This document shows positions 46,578 through 55,553 of a stretch of 64,000 bases of DNA, piece by piece; within the stretch, counting starts at the first letter, position 1; each line of letters starts with the position of its first letter. Position numbers and translations under genes: made by a program. The notes under the pieces were generated by a model that searched no databases, was not told the origin of the DNA, and worked only from the letters and a program-made list of their open reading frames with translations. The DNA comes from CBFDBF01 sp050304615 (GTDB lineage Bacteria > Pseudomonadota > Gammaproteobacteria > Chromatiales > Chromatiaceae), in contig JBNLDW010000009.1 of NCBI GenBank assembly GCA_050304615.1, positions 1-64,000 of the forward strand, given 5' to 3'.

Positions 46578-46643
46578 TCGCTGGAAGAGGCGTTTAATCG
46601 GGCATTAGGAACAACACAGGAACAGTGCCCCGAAGAGGGTGAT

Positions 46644-46666
46644 GGGCGGGCCAGAAGGGTCCGCCC
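46644..46666 (+). terminator. GC-rich hairpin downstream of katG
   Basis: GGGCGGGCC pairs with GGTCCGCCC (one G-T wobble) across a 5-base loop, 66 bp after katG. The T-run after it is poor, so it is a candidate terminator only. Confidence 0.4.
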
Positions 46667-46705
46667 GTTGCTATTGTGGCGTAGAAGCCGACTAATCATC
46701 ATTTT

Positions 46706-46795
46706 GTCATCCCGGCGTATGCCGGGATCCAGGGAAATCACACTATGGATTCCGGTACCGGATCAAGTCCGGCACAGGCTCTTAGCCGGAATGAC
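46706..46795. repeat. Intergenic palindromic repeat with GTCATcCCGG ends
   Basis: The 90-bp element starts GTCATCCCGG and ends CCGGAATGAC, an inverted pair differing at one base. It contains the hairpin CCCGGCGTATGCCGGG and the 12-bp palindrome TCCGGTACCGGA (46751-46762). Elements with this border occur as dispersed intergenic repeats in many proteobacteria. No gene in it. Confidence 0.7.
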
Positions 46796-46878
46796 GTAAT
46801 AATCAACCCCCCCACTCAAGCTGATAAACATTATATTAAACAATATGATACGTTGCTGGGAAAATAAGTCTCCAGATA

Positions 46879-46907
46879 CTTGAAAAGAAAACAGCCAATC
46901 CATATAT
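46879..46907 (+). promoter_or_regulatory. Sigma-32 (RpoH) type heat-shock promoter
   Basis: CTTGAAA at 46879-46885, a 14-base spacer, then CCATATAT at 46900-46907. This fits the sigma-32 consensus (CTTGAAA, 11-16 bases, CCCCATNT) and lies about 50 bp before the first small heat-shock gene. Confidence 0.75.
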
Positions 46908-46959
46908 AGAAATCAGAGTTCCCAGTCAGGTTAATTGAGAATCGATAGGAGGTGCTTAA

Positions 46960-47403
46960 ATGTTTGGGAATCTGAGTAGTTTTGAGGGCAGCCTGTTCGA
47001 CGAGCTCAGGCGCATGGGAAGAGAGACAGATTACCTGTTTGGTACCGGGCCCTGGCCCAACGGCATTCGTGCGGTGGCCAGGGGAACCTACCCACCCATC
47101 AATATCGGTAGTACCCCGGATCAGGTAGACGTCTATCTATTTGCTGCGGGCATCGATCCGAAGAACTTGGATATATCCATCCAGCGTAACCTGCTCACTA
47201 TAGATGGTGAGCGTAAGTTGACTGTTGCAGAGGGAGCTGACTATTTTCGGAACGAACGCTTCAGTGGAGAGTTTCATCGGGTTATAACACTTCCAGATGA
47301 CGTAGATCCAGAGGCGGTAGAGGCGAACTACAGAGATGGCATACTGCGTATTACCATCCAACGCCATGAAGCCAAGAAACCGCGTCAGATCGAAGTGCAG
47401 TAA
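46960..47403 (+). CDS. Small heat-shock protein, Hsp20/IbpA-like (first of tandem pair)
   Basis: 147 residues. The alpha-crystallin domain occupies about 40-140 (PINIGSTPDQVDVYLFAAGIDPKNLDISIQRNLLTIDGER, then GEFHRVITLPDDVDPEAVEANYRDGILRITIQR). It is an ATP-independent holdase for aggregating proteins. The site AGGAGGTGC lies 7 bp before the ATG. The second copy follows after 11 bp, so they form an operon under the heat-shock promoter. Confidence 0.92.
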   Translation: MFGNLSSFEGSLFDELRRMGRETDYLFGTGPWPNGIRAVARGTYPPINIGSTPDQVDVYLFAAGIDPKNLDISIQRNLLTIDGERKLTVAEGADYFRNERFSGEFHRVITLPDDVDPEAVEANYRDGILRITIQRHEAKKPRQIEVQ

Positions 47404-47414
47404 TCACCAGGAGG

Positions 47415-47819
47415 TTGATTTCAATGACTAAGAGAAATGATGTAGCAACAAGTGGATCCAAACCGGACTCTGATGCCAGAGAGCAGGCGCGAGCAATCCG
47501 GCCGCCGGTAAATATCTTCGAAAACGATAAAGGTATTACTGTGCAGGCAGATATGCCTGGTGTCTCGAAGGATAGGCTCGATATACAAATCGACAAAGAC
47601 ACCTTGTCGATTGAGGGCGTCTCAGAGGTGCCAATGCCAGATGGGATGGAGGCGCTGCATGCCGATGTTCACTCCACGCTTTATCGGCGAAACTTCTCTC
47701 TGAGTAGTGAGCTAGACGGAGAGAAGGCCGATGCCATCCTAAAAGATGGCGTGTTGACACTCTCTATTCCCAAACGCGAGCAGTTTAAGCCGCGCAAGAT
47801 TGAGGTGCGTGCCAATTAA
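47415..47819 (+). CDS. Small heat-shock protein, Hsp20 (second of tandem pair)
   Basis: 134 residues (starting ATG at 47415 or 47424) with the alpha-crystallin domain from FENDKGITVQADMPGVSKDRLDIQI to LKDGVLTLSIPKREQFKPRKIEV. It differs widely from its neighbour and its tail carries a short IEV-type motif instead of a long extension. A GGAGG site precedes it. Two divergent Hsp20 proteins often form mixed oligomers. Confidence 0.92.
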   Translation: MISMTKRNDVATSGSKPDSDAREQARAIRPPVNIFENDKGITVQADMPGVSKDRLDIQIDKDTLSIEGVSEVPMPDGMEALHADVHSTLYRRNFSLSSELDGEKADAILKDGVLTLSIPKREQFKPRKIEVRAN

Positions 47820-48060
47820 CCGGCTGTGCGAGCGGCTGATACATAAGGGAGCACTCCGGCTCGCAAGGGCCGGGGTGTAATACCCCTAATAAAGTCGACG
47901 GGTAGCTGGCACTGCTGGCCATAAGATATGCATGTTTAGCGGATAACTGCTTGAAAACTCGAGCATACGACCGTAACCATTGAGGTGGAAACATGGATTC
48001 GCATTATTTAACGCAAACCTTCCGCTCCATGCTCACGCCCCTCGCCTACTTCCCTGTAGG

Positions 48061-48175
48061 CGAAGACGCCAAGACGCCAAGACGCAATGGTCGCTAAGAA
48101 ATACTAGCTTGTATTCAAACAGTTATAACCTTTGCGTTCTTCGCGTCTCTGCGCCTTAGCGTTGAAATAAAGGTT
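48061..48175. repeat. Intergenic inverted-arm repeat (GACGCCAAG / CTTAGCGTTG type)
   Basis: The left arm has CGCCAAGACGCAATGG and GCTAAGAAA; the right arm reads CTTTGCGTTCTTCGCGTC and GCGCCTTAGCGTTGAA, an imperfect inverted counterpart. This pair is a widespread type of non-coding dispersed repeat. The whole gap 47820-48199 holds no gene that I can support. Confidence 0.6.
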
Positions 48176-48199
48176 TGTGGGACAGCAATGGGTAGCTAG

Positions 48200-49117
48200 C
48201 TATTTCTGCTCCGGCGCGTCAACCTCGGGAGGAGTGAACAGCTTCTGCTTTATCCCAGCTATATCAAGATCTTTTTTGATCGGGTATTTAGAGGAGATAT
48301 AGTCCACCGCAATCGGAGTGTAAGGACCTTCAAATACCTTTGATATGACCACCAAGGCATCATTTGCCGAACCAATATTGATTGTGGCAATGCCATCTTT
48401 GTATGTAGTGGTTACCGGCTGCTTGTCGTTACCAGCGAAGCTGTTGTTATCCTTCTGTAGTGCTGCGTACTCTTCAGCTGAAGCCGGATAGCTTATGGTG
48501 ATCCTGTTATGGTCATGTCGAACCCATGGGTGATTCGCTGTCGCCATGGCCCTTATGTGGTCGGTCATGCTGGTGTCTGTCGGCTCTGCAAGCAGTATCC
48601 ATTGTGAGATCGATTTGCTGGCCTGCGCTGTCAGCAGATCCAGATTTTTTATCCGTACCACCTGATAGCCACTCAGGCGCTGTTTGTTATCATAATAGAA
48701 GTCGCCATTGGTCACTTTGACGTTGGCCAGCAGCAGTTGAATCAGCGGGATCCAGTCGCGCTGTTCTGCCATCTCCTCTGGGGTGGCTTTCCCCTCGTTG
48801 TATCGTGCGAGCTCCTTCTCCAGGTGACTGCGGTTGTACTCAGATATCCAGTTGTCAAAGAAAAAGGTGCGCTCGCTATTGATAACAGAATCGATCTCCT
48901 TCTGTTCGCTCTCGCTCAGTGTGGTCTTTGGTTTCTTCTTTTGTTTGTCGGAGATGTTGATATCTTTTGCATGTATTCCCCGATATTCCTGGAATATGGT
49001 CAGTTCATTGTCCACTATGTTGTAGCTCAACTGCTGCTCTTTGAACTCTACACAGGCGGTCAGTAGGGATGCTCCCAGGATCACTAAGGCGAGCTTTATG
49101 TGGGGGTAGGTTGGCAT
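48200..49117 (-). CDS. Lipoprotein of unknown function
   Basis: I set the start at ATG 49117 because AAAGGAGCAAAAT precedes it; the open frame begins earlier at 49168 with an unlikely N-terminus. The 305-residue product has the signal HIKLALVILGASLLTAC, with lipobox LLTAC, so Cys22 should carry the lipid anchor. The mature part is rich in charged residues with a helical, Lys/Glu-rich stretch (about 60-130) and no known motif. It is divergent from miaB, so is not part of that operon. Confidence 0.75.
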   Translation of the reverse strand: MPTYPHIKLALVILGASLLTACVEFKEQQLSYNIVDNELTIFQEYRGIHAKDINISDKQKKKPKTTLSESEQKEIDSVINSERTFFFDNWISEYNRSHLEKELARYNEGKATPEEMAEQRDWIPLIQLLLANVKVTNGDFYYDNKQRLSGYQVVRIKNLDLLTAQASKSISQWILLAEPTDTSMTDHIRAMATANHPWVRHDHNRITISYPASAEEYAALQKDNNSFAGNDKQPVTTTYKDGIATINIGSANDALVVISKVFEGPYTPIAVDYISSKYPIKKDLDIAGIKQKLFTPPEVDAPEQK

Positions 49118-49261
49118 GGTCGATTTTGCTCCTTTTCCACTTATGGGATCCTGAACACTGTAGCCCATAGTCGCTGTTTGCGTCTAGACCTGCGAATATG
49201 GGTAGAAAAAAAACCGGTTTGGGTGTAACCTACTGTCCCTTTTGAGATTTTCGTCCCCTTC

Positions 49262-50608
49262 ATGGCAGAAAAGCTGTATATAAAGACCTTCGGTTGTCAG
49301 ATGAATGAGTATGATTCCGCCCGGATTGCGGATCTTCTCAAGGCCTCCCATGGTCTCGAGCTTGTATCCTTGCCGGAACAGGCCGATGTGCTGCTACTAA
49401 ATACTTGCTCTATCCGTGAGAAGGCACAAGAGAAGCTCTTCTCCTATCTTGGCCGCTGGCGCTCCTGGAAGGAGCAGCGCCCGGAGCTGGTGATCGCTGT
49501 GGGGGGTTGTGTTGCCAGTCAGGAGGGGGATGCCATCCTGCAGCGGGCAGACTACATAGATATGATCTTTGGCCCCCAGACCATGCACCGTCTGCCGCAG
49601 ATGCTGGATCGGGTGCGGCGCGAGCAGTGCGTAGTGGTAGATGTATCCTTCCCTGAGATTGAGAAATTTGATGTTCTGCCACAGCCGACTGCGGGTGGTG
49701 CGTCTGCCTATGTCACCGTGATGGAGGGCTGTTCCAAATACTGCACCTATTGTGTGGTTCCCTTTACCCGGGGGGAGGAGCTTAGTCGTCCACTCGACGA
49801 TGTGACCACAGAGGTTGCTGGGCTGGTGCAGCAGGGGGTACGCGAGATCCATCTGCTGGGACAGAATGTGAACGCCTATAATGGCCTGATGGATGATGGC
49901 ACCAGTGCCGATCTGGCACTGCTGATCCACTGCGTAGCGGCAATTGATGGCATCGACCGGATTCGTTTTACCACCTCCCATCCGCTGGAGTTTTCGGACC
50001 GTCTGATAGAGGTGTTTGCCGAGGTGCCGGAGCTGGTAAGCCATCTGCACCTGCCGGTACAGAGCGGCTCTGATCGGATTTTGGGGCTGATGAAGCGCGG
50101 CCACTCTGCACGCGATTATCGAGAAATAATTCGCCGCCTGCGGCAGGTGCGTCCTGATATAAGCATCTCATCTGACTTTATTGTCGGTTTCCCTGGGGAG
50201 AGCGATGCGGACTTTGAGCGCACCATGGAACTGATCGAGGCGGTCGGTTTCGATCAATCATTCAGCTTTCTCTACAGTGCCAGGCCGGGAACCCCAGCGG
50301 CAGATATGGTAGATGATATTCCACTGAAGCTGAAACAGGAGCGGCTGCAGCGGCTGCAACACCGGATCAATGAACAAAGCCAGCAGATTAGTCGGCGCAT
50401 GGTTGGTACCCAACAGCGGGTGTTGGTAGAACGGACCTCACGCAAGGATGCCTCGCAGCTGGCGGGGCGCACTGAGAACAATCGAGTGGTCAACTTTGAT
50501 GCCCCGGCCGATCTGATCGGTCAGTTAGTGGATATCACCATCACCGAGGCCCTACCCAACTCCATGCGTGGCATATTGGTGCAGCCATCGTTGGTCAAGA
50601 GTGCCTGA
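49262..50608 (+). CDS. miaB: tRNA 2-methylthio-N6-isopentenyladenosine synthase
   Basis: 448 residues. The UPF0004 domain has Cys in TFGCQMNEYDSARI, LLNTCSIREKAQEKLFS and VGGCVASQEG for the second iron-sulfur cluster; the radical-SAM motif is CSKYCTYCVVPFTRG; a C-terminal TRAM domain follows. It adds a methylthio group to A37 of tRNAs that read UNN codons. It overlaps phoH by 1 bp (TGATG), the first step of the miaB-phoH-ybeY-corC-lnt unit. Confidence 0.96.
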   Translation: MAEKLYIKTFGCQMNEYDSARIADLLKASHGLELVSLPEQADVLLLNTCSIREKAQEKLFSYLGRWRSWKEQRPELVIAVGGCVASQEGDAILQRADYIDMIFGPQTMHRLPQMLDRVRREQCVVVDVSFPEIEKFDVLPQPTAGGASAYVTVMEGCSKYCTYCVVPFTRGEELSRPLDDVTTEVAGLVQQGVREIHLLGQNVNAYNGLMDDGTSADLALLIHCVAAIDGIDRIRFTTSHPLEFSDRLIEVFAEVPELVSHLHLPVQSGSDRILGLMKRGHSARDYREIIRRLRQVRPDISISSDFIVGFPGESDADFERTMELIEAVGFDQSFSFLYSARPGTPAADMVDDIPLKLKQERLQRLQHRINEQSQQISRRMVGTQQRVLVERTSRKDASQLAGRTENNRVVNFDAPADLIGQLVDITITEALPNSMRGILVQPSLVKSA

Positions 50609-51585
50609 TGGACGCATCTTCCAGATCTTTGGACATCACCCTTACCCCGGAGGATAACCACCTGCTGGCCAACCTATGCGGCCAACTGGATGAGCATCTA
50701 CGGCAGATTGAGCGACGGCTTGGGGTGGAGATAAACAACCATAGCAATCGCTTTCGCCTGCAGGGGGAGCCTGCAGCGATACACGTTGCCGGGGAGTTGT
50801 TGAAGGGACTCTACGCACAGGCACAAGAGGAGGTATTGACCCCCCAGCTGGTGCATCTGTTCCTCCAGGAGTCCGGGGTAGAGGAGCTGTTACGGAATGA
50901 TCTTGAACCCAGCCTGCCGGAAGTAGTGATCAAGACCCGCCGTGGCATGGTGCGGCCACGCGGCCCCCATCAGCGGGAATATCTACACCGTATTGTTACC
51001 CATGATATCAATTTTGCGATCGGTCCGGCCGGTACCGGAAAGACCTATTTGGCGGTAGCTGCTGCGGTAGATGCCTTAGAGCGGGATCAGGTGCGGCGAG
51101 TACTGCTAGTACGTCCTGCAGTAGAGGCGGGTGAGCGTCTCGGTTTTCTACCGGGTGATCTGAGCCAGAAGATAGACCCCTATCTACGGCCTCTCTACGA
51201 TGCCCTGTATGAGATGCTGGGGTTTGAGCGGGTGGCTAGACTTATTGAGCGCAACGTAATCGAAGTAGCTCCTCTTGCCTACATGCGTGGGCGTACTTTG
51301 AATGAGTCCTTTATCATCCTGGATGAGGCGCAAAACAGTACACCAGAGCAGATGAAAATGTTCCTAACTCGTATCGGTTTTGGTTCTACTGCGGTTATTA
51401 CTGGAGATATAACTCAGGTCGACTTACCCCGTGGCCACACATCTGGACTACGGCAGGCGGCCGCAGTGTTGCCCGAGGTAGAGGGCATAAGCTTTACCTT
51501 TTTCCGTGCCAGCGATGTAGTGCGCCATCCGCTGGTGCTGCGTATTGTTAACGCCTATGAGGATTATGATCAGGAGGAGGCGTGA
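50608..51585 (+). CDS. ybeZ: PhoH-like ATPase (YbeZ)
   Basis: 325 residues. A KH-like N-terminal region is followed by a P-loop ATPase core with Walker A GPAGTGKTYLAVAAAVDAL and Walker B FIILDEAQN. YbeZ works with YbeY in 16S rRNA processing. It overlaps miaB by 1 bp and ybeY by 4 bp. Confidence 0.94.
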   Translation: MDASSRSLDITLTPEDNHLLANLCGQLDEHLRQIERRLGVEINNHSNRFRLQGEPAAIHVAGELLKGLYAQAQEEVLTPQLVHLFLQESGVEELLRNDLEPSLPEVVIKTRRGMVRPRGPHQREYLHRIVTHDINFAIGPAGTGKTYLAVAAAVDALERDQVRRVLLVRPAVEAGERLGFLPGDLSQKIDPYLRPLYDALYEMLGFERVARLIERNVIEVAPLAYMRGRTLNESFIILDEAQNSTPEQMKMFLTRIGFGSTAVITGDITQVDLPRGHTSGLRQAAAVLPEVEGISFTFFRASDVVRHPLVLRIVNAYEDYDQEEA

Positions 51586-52043
51586 AGCTGGAGCTGGAGT
51601 TACAATCTACGCGAGAGATGGCTAAGGTTCCTCCTGAGGAAGATTTTCGGCGCTGGGTGGAGGCGGCGTTGGCCGGTCGACTGGCGGAGGCAGAGTTGGT
51701 AATCCGCCTGGTAGATGAGGCCGAGAGTAGGGATCTGAATAGCCGCTATCGGGGGATCGATGCACCTACTAACATCCTCTCTTTTCCAGCATCTATACCA
51801 GAGGTGGTGGAGACCACCCTATTAGGGGATCTGGTGATTGCTGCTCCCATAGTCGAGCGAGAGGCACAGCAGCAGGGTAAGACAGTGGAGGCCCACTGGG
51901 CCCATCTGGTGGTGCATGGAGTTTTACACCTGTTGCAATACACCCACCAGGACGAACACGATGCCGCTATAATGGAGGGGTTGGAACAGGGTATCTTGGC
52001 TGGGCTTGGGTTTCCAGATCCCTATGCGGAGAGTACCGATTAA
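51582..52043 (+). CDS. ybeY: Endoribonuclease YbeY
   Basis: 153 residues starting at GTG (GAGGAGGCGTGAAG, overlapping ybeZ). The zinc-binding HGVLHLLQYTHQDEH contains the HxxxHxxxxxH signature. It matures the 3' end of 16S rRNA and helps 70S quality control. Confidence 0.95.
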   Translation: MKLELELQSTREMAKVPPEEDFRRWVEAALAGRLAEAELVIRLVDEAESRDLNSRYRGIDAPTNILSFPASIPEVVETTLLGDLVIAAPIVEREAQQQGKTVEAHWAHLVVHGVLHLLQYTHQDEHDAAIMEGLEQGILAGLGFPDPYAESTD

Positions 52044-52108
52044 AAGTAGGCAGTACGTATATGCAGTGCTGGATAACCTGAATATATCAGAGGTTTCACA
52101 GGGGAGAG

Positions 52109-52975
52109 ATGAGTAAAGATAAGGCGAATAAGGATAGCGGGTCATGGCTTAGTTCGACGTGTGCCAAGGTGGTCAATGGCATAATGCTAGAGCCAAAAAA
52201 CCACAAGCAGTTGCTGGATCTTCTGTCGGCAGCGAGGAAGCGTTCGGTGCTTGATGCCAAGGCGCTCGCCATGATGGAGGGGGTGCTGCACGTGTCTGAG
52301 ATGCAGGTGCGGGACATCATGATTCCACGGGCCAATATGGTGGTGGTAGAACGGGAGGAGCCACTGGAGGGGATACTGTCAGTGGTCATTGAGTCCGCCC
52401 ACTCCCGCTTTCCGGTTATCGATGATGATCGCAGTGAGGTGGTGGGTATCCTGTTGGCTAAGGATCTACTAGCCTATGCTTCAGGTCGGGCGCGGCGTTT
52501 TGATATTCGTGATCTATTACGGTCGGCGCTGTTTGTACCGGAGAGCAAACGCATCAATCTGTTGCTGGATGAGTTCCAGGCCAGTCGTAACCACATGGCT
52601 ATCGTGGTGGACGAGTATGGAGCAGCATCTGGACTTGTGACTATCGAGGACGTGCTGGAACAGATTGTCGGTGAGATTGAGGATGAGCACGATTTTAATG
52701 ATGGCACGGCCATACTCAAGCGGAGTGAGATGGAGTATACCGCCAAGGCCCACACCCCGATCGACGAGTTTAACCAGTACTTCGGCACCGATTTTCCGGA
52801 CGATGAGTTTGACACTATTGCTGGATTGGTCTCCAAGGCGCTTGGTCACATGCCGAAACGGGGAGAGCGGGTGGACATCGGCCAATTCAGTTTCAAGGTG
52901 GTACGTGCCGACAGCCGCCGCTTGCACCTGCTGAATATCCGCCGACTGTCAGAGGTTAAAGAGGAAGACGCTTGA
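52109..52975 (+). CDS. corC: Magnesium/cobalt efflux protein CorC
   Basis: 288 residues with two CBS domains (MQVRDIMIPRANMVVVEREEP and the second near VPESKRINLLLDEFQ...VDEYGAASGLVTIEDVLEQIVGEIEDE) and a CorC/HlyC C-terminal domain. It is a cytoplasmic regulator of cation efflux in relatives. It overlaps lnt by 4 bp and is a standard neighbour of ybeY and lnt. Confidence 0.93.
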   Translation: MSKDKANKDSGSWLSSTCAKVVNGIMLEPKNHKQLLDLLSAARKRSVLDAKALAMMEGVLHVSEMQVRDIMIPRANMVVVEREEPLEGILSVVIESAHSRFPVIDDDRSEVVGILLAKDLLAYASGRARRFDIRDLLRSALFVPESKRINLLLDEFQASRNHMAIVVDEYGAASGLVTIEDVLEQIVGEIEDEHDFNDGTAILKRSEMEYTAKAHTPIDEFNQYFGTDFPDDEFDTIAGLVSKALGHMPKRGERVDIGQFSFKVVRADSRRLHLLNIRRLSEVKEEDA

Positions 52976-54474
52976 TCAACCTGGTTGGTTGGAAGCGCCG
53001 CCTGATCGCCATCGCCGGCGGTTTGTTGACTCTGCTCGCCTTTGCCCCAATTGGACTATTCCCGTTTGCCGTTATTGGCCCAGCTATACTCTTCTATCTA
53101 TGGCTGGATGCTACCCCTGGACAGGCCTTCCGTGATGGGTGGTTGTTTGCACTTGGTCTGTTTGGTGCTGGGGTCTCCTGGCTGCAGATTAGTATTGACC
53201 AATTCGGTAATGTAGGAAGCCTATTGGCGGCTGTAATAACGGCTGTCTTTGTGATGGTTATCTCAGTCTATTATGGATTAGCCGGTTGGGTGGCGCAGCG
53301 TCTCTCTATAGGGCAGGGCAGGGGCGTTAAGCTGCTGTTGATCTATCCCTCCATTTGGCTGTTGTCGGAGTGGCTGCGTGGCTGGCTGTTGACCGGTTTT
53401 CCCTGGCTCGCCTTGGGTTACTCCCAAAGCGACAGCCCACTCAAAGGATTTGCGCCTCTACTCGGGGTATATGGTGTCAGCCTAACCCTACTGCTCTCGG
53501 CGGCACTACTACTGTTTGCCCAGTTGGTCGATGGCAGACGACGGCTGGCCGCTCTCTGCGCAGTCATCTTGTTGTGGGCATCTGGTTTGGTTCTGGATTG
53601 GCAGGACTGGACATCCCCGGTGGGTGAACCGGTGCGGGTCTCTCTGATCCAGGGTAATATCAACCAGGAGTTGAAGTGGCAGCGGGATCAGCTGGTTCCG
53701 ACTCTGGAACTCTATACTGAGCTCACCATGGCCAATGTGGATAGTGATCTCATTATCTGGCCGGAGACCGCCATTCCGGCATTTCTTTACCGGGTGGACG
53801 AGGAGGTGCTGACGCCATTGACTGAGGTTCTGAATAGTAATGGCAGCCAACTATTGGTGGGGATACCGCTCTGGGACAAAGATAAGAAGCACTACTATAA
53901 CGCCATGGTTAGTCGTGGTGGTGCCGCAGGTAGTTACCGCAAGCGGCACCTAGTTCCTCTGGGTGAATACACACCACTTAAGCAGCTGATCCAGCCGCTC
54001 ATCGACTGGATGCAGATACCCATGTCGCAGTTCTCTGCGGGCGCACAAGAGCAACCACTCATGATCCTCGCTGGCCATCCGGTCGGCATATCCATCTGTT
54101 ATGAGGATGCGTTTGGTGAGGAGGTCATAACTGCCCTGCCGCAGGCAAAATTCTTGATAAACGCCAGCAACGACAGTTGGTTCGGCGACTCATTGGCTCC
54201 ACCACAGCACCTACAGATTGCCCGTATGCGCTCGCTGGAGACGGGGCGTTACCTGCTGCGTGCTACCAACACCGGGATCTCGGCATTGATCGCCCCCAAG
54301 GGCGAACTGATAGGCTCTGCCCCACCGTTCAGTGTGGCTACATTGAGAGGTGAGATCCAGCCTATGGCGGGGATGACGCCATACGCAATAGTTGGCAATT
54401 ATGCAGTGGTTATATTGGCGCTGCTATTGTTAGTACTGGCCGTGGGCTGGAGGTTTAGGCGTGGTAATCATTAA
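52972..54474 (+). CDS. lnt: Apolipoprotein N-acyltransferase
   Basis: 500 residues starting at TTG 52972 (CTTGATCAAC overlapping corC). Several membrane helices in the first 200 residues precede a nitrilase-like periplasmic domain with the triad residues in IIWPETAIP (Glu), YRKRHLVPLGEY (Lys) and GISICYEDAFG (Cys). It adds the third acyl chain to lipoproteins at the inner membrane. It converges on and overlaps the next gene by 4 bp. Confidence 0.95.
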   Translation: MINLVGWKRRLIAIAGGLLTLLAFAPIGLFPFAVIGPAILFYLWLDATPGQAFRDGWLFALGLFGAGVSWLQISIDQFGNVGSLLAAVITAVFVMVISVYYGLAGWVAQRLSIGQGRGVKLLLIYPSIWLLSEWLRGWLLTGFPWLALGYSQSDSPLKGFAPLLGVYGVSLTLLLSAALLLFAQLVDGRRRLAALCAVILLWASGLVLDWQDWTSPVGEPVRVSLIQGNINQELKWQRDQLVPTLELYTELTMANVDSDLIIWPETAIPAFLYRVDEEVLTPLTEVLNSNGSQLLVGIPLWDKDKKHYYNAMVSRGGAAGSYRKRHLVPLGEYTPLKQLIQPLIDWMQIPMSQFSAGAQEQPLMILAGHPVGISICYEDAFGEEVITALPQAKFLINASNDSWFGDSLAPPQHLQIARMRSLETGRYLLRATNTGISALIAPKGELIGSAPPFSVATLRGEIQPMAGMTPYAIVGNYAVVILALLLLVLAVGWRFRRGNH

Positions 54475-55337
54475 CGGTCTGCCGCAGGGACAACAGCGAT
54501 CACGTTGGGGATAGGCCACGATTCTATACTCATTTGCTCACCGATAAAGTTTGGTTTAAAGATGCTGCTGAATTCGCGTTTATAATCTTTGTGGTTTATA
54601 TACATCTGCGCCTCAGAGCCCCCCTCTAGATGCTGCGCGGCCACCAGATTTATTGGAAGTCGCAACAGGGTTTCATTGAACTGATATACAGATATAAAGC
54701 TCGACGAATAGATAAAGAGGATACGGCCTTTATCATCTTCCCCTAAAGCTGCCTCATTCCACCTTCTACCTTTTGGCTGCCAGCGGTTTACGCCGGGACG
54801 TTTTATAAGACGTAAATTCTGCACCAGGTAGCGGTACCGTTCGCGTAGTTTCGTCAGGCTTACTCCCTCGCTGTCACGGTCGATAATCCTAAATGGAGCT
54901 ATACCGCTGTGGTATGGGGAGAATGCTGCTAGTGATTGGTATCGATTGATCCCCCTGCTGGCTATCAGTTCGTTTACCTTCATATAGCCAGCGTGGGTGG
55001 AGTGGTCAGTAAAGAACATCCCAGCGTTTATGGCTGCGGTAAGATTATGCTGTTGGGCCCAGCTCTTGGCTGAGAGCCCACCCTTATGGTTGAACTCCCT
55101 GTTGGTCATAATCTTCAGATCCCACAGTTTGGGATCAATGCGCAGGATGAATATTGTGGCAGGCCCGGCAGTGTCGCCCTGTCGGTGGCTGAATTCTCCC
55201 ATCTCCAGGCCAGGCTCCAAGGTTTGCCAAGGCTCTTTAGCGTTGGCATAAATGCCAAAAATGACGAGGAGCAGCCCGGATAGCAGTAGCAATATGGGTA
55301 TATGGTGCTTGGTGTGAGTACCCCTTAGATCGGTCAT
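54471..55337 (-). CDS. DUF2233 phosphodiester glycosidase-like protein
   Basis: 288 residues with one N-terminal membrane or signal segment (PILLLLSGLLLVIFGIYANA). The rest matches the NAGPA/DUF2233 fold, with AAINAGMFFTDHSTHAGYMKV and, near the end, QHLEGGSEAQMYI where the canonical family has a DGGGS segment. It may hydrolyse a phosphodiester or glycan linkage in the periplasm; the substrate is unknown. It runs convergent to lnt, and its own 5' gap holds no obvious promoter. Confidence 0.75.
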   Translation of the reverse strand: MTDLRGTHTKHHIPILLLLSGLLLVIFGIYANAKEPWQTLEPGLEMGEFSHRQGDTAGPATIFILRIDPKLWDLKIMTNREFNHKGGLSAKSWAQQHNLTAAINAGMFFTDHSTHAGYMKVNELIASRGINRYQSLAAFSPYHSGIAPFRIIDRDSEGVSLTKLRERYRYLVQNLRLIKRPGVNRWQPKGRRWNEAALGEDDKGRILFIYSSSFISVYQFNETLLRLPINLVAAQHLEGGSEAQMYINHKDYKREFSSIFKPNFIGEQMSIESWPIPNVIAVVPAADR

Positions 55338-55553
55338 ATAATCTATATCTACGTGACTACTAGCACTTACAGTTTATTGCTGGCGAGGTGCTGTGGCAAC
55401 AGACGTTGCTATAAAATGTAGACTGCATCCGCAGTTTCTAGATTATGGTTTATACTCCTGAAACATGGCAGTATGGGCACGTATTATTTGGGTTTTCACA
55501 TGTATTAGAGATCCCTTAAATACTCCCATATATATATTTCAGGAGATGGCCTT

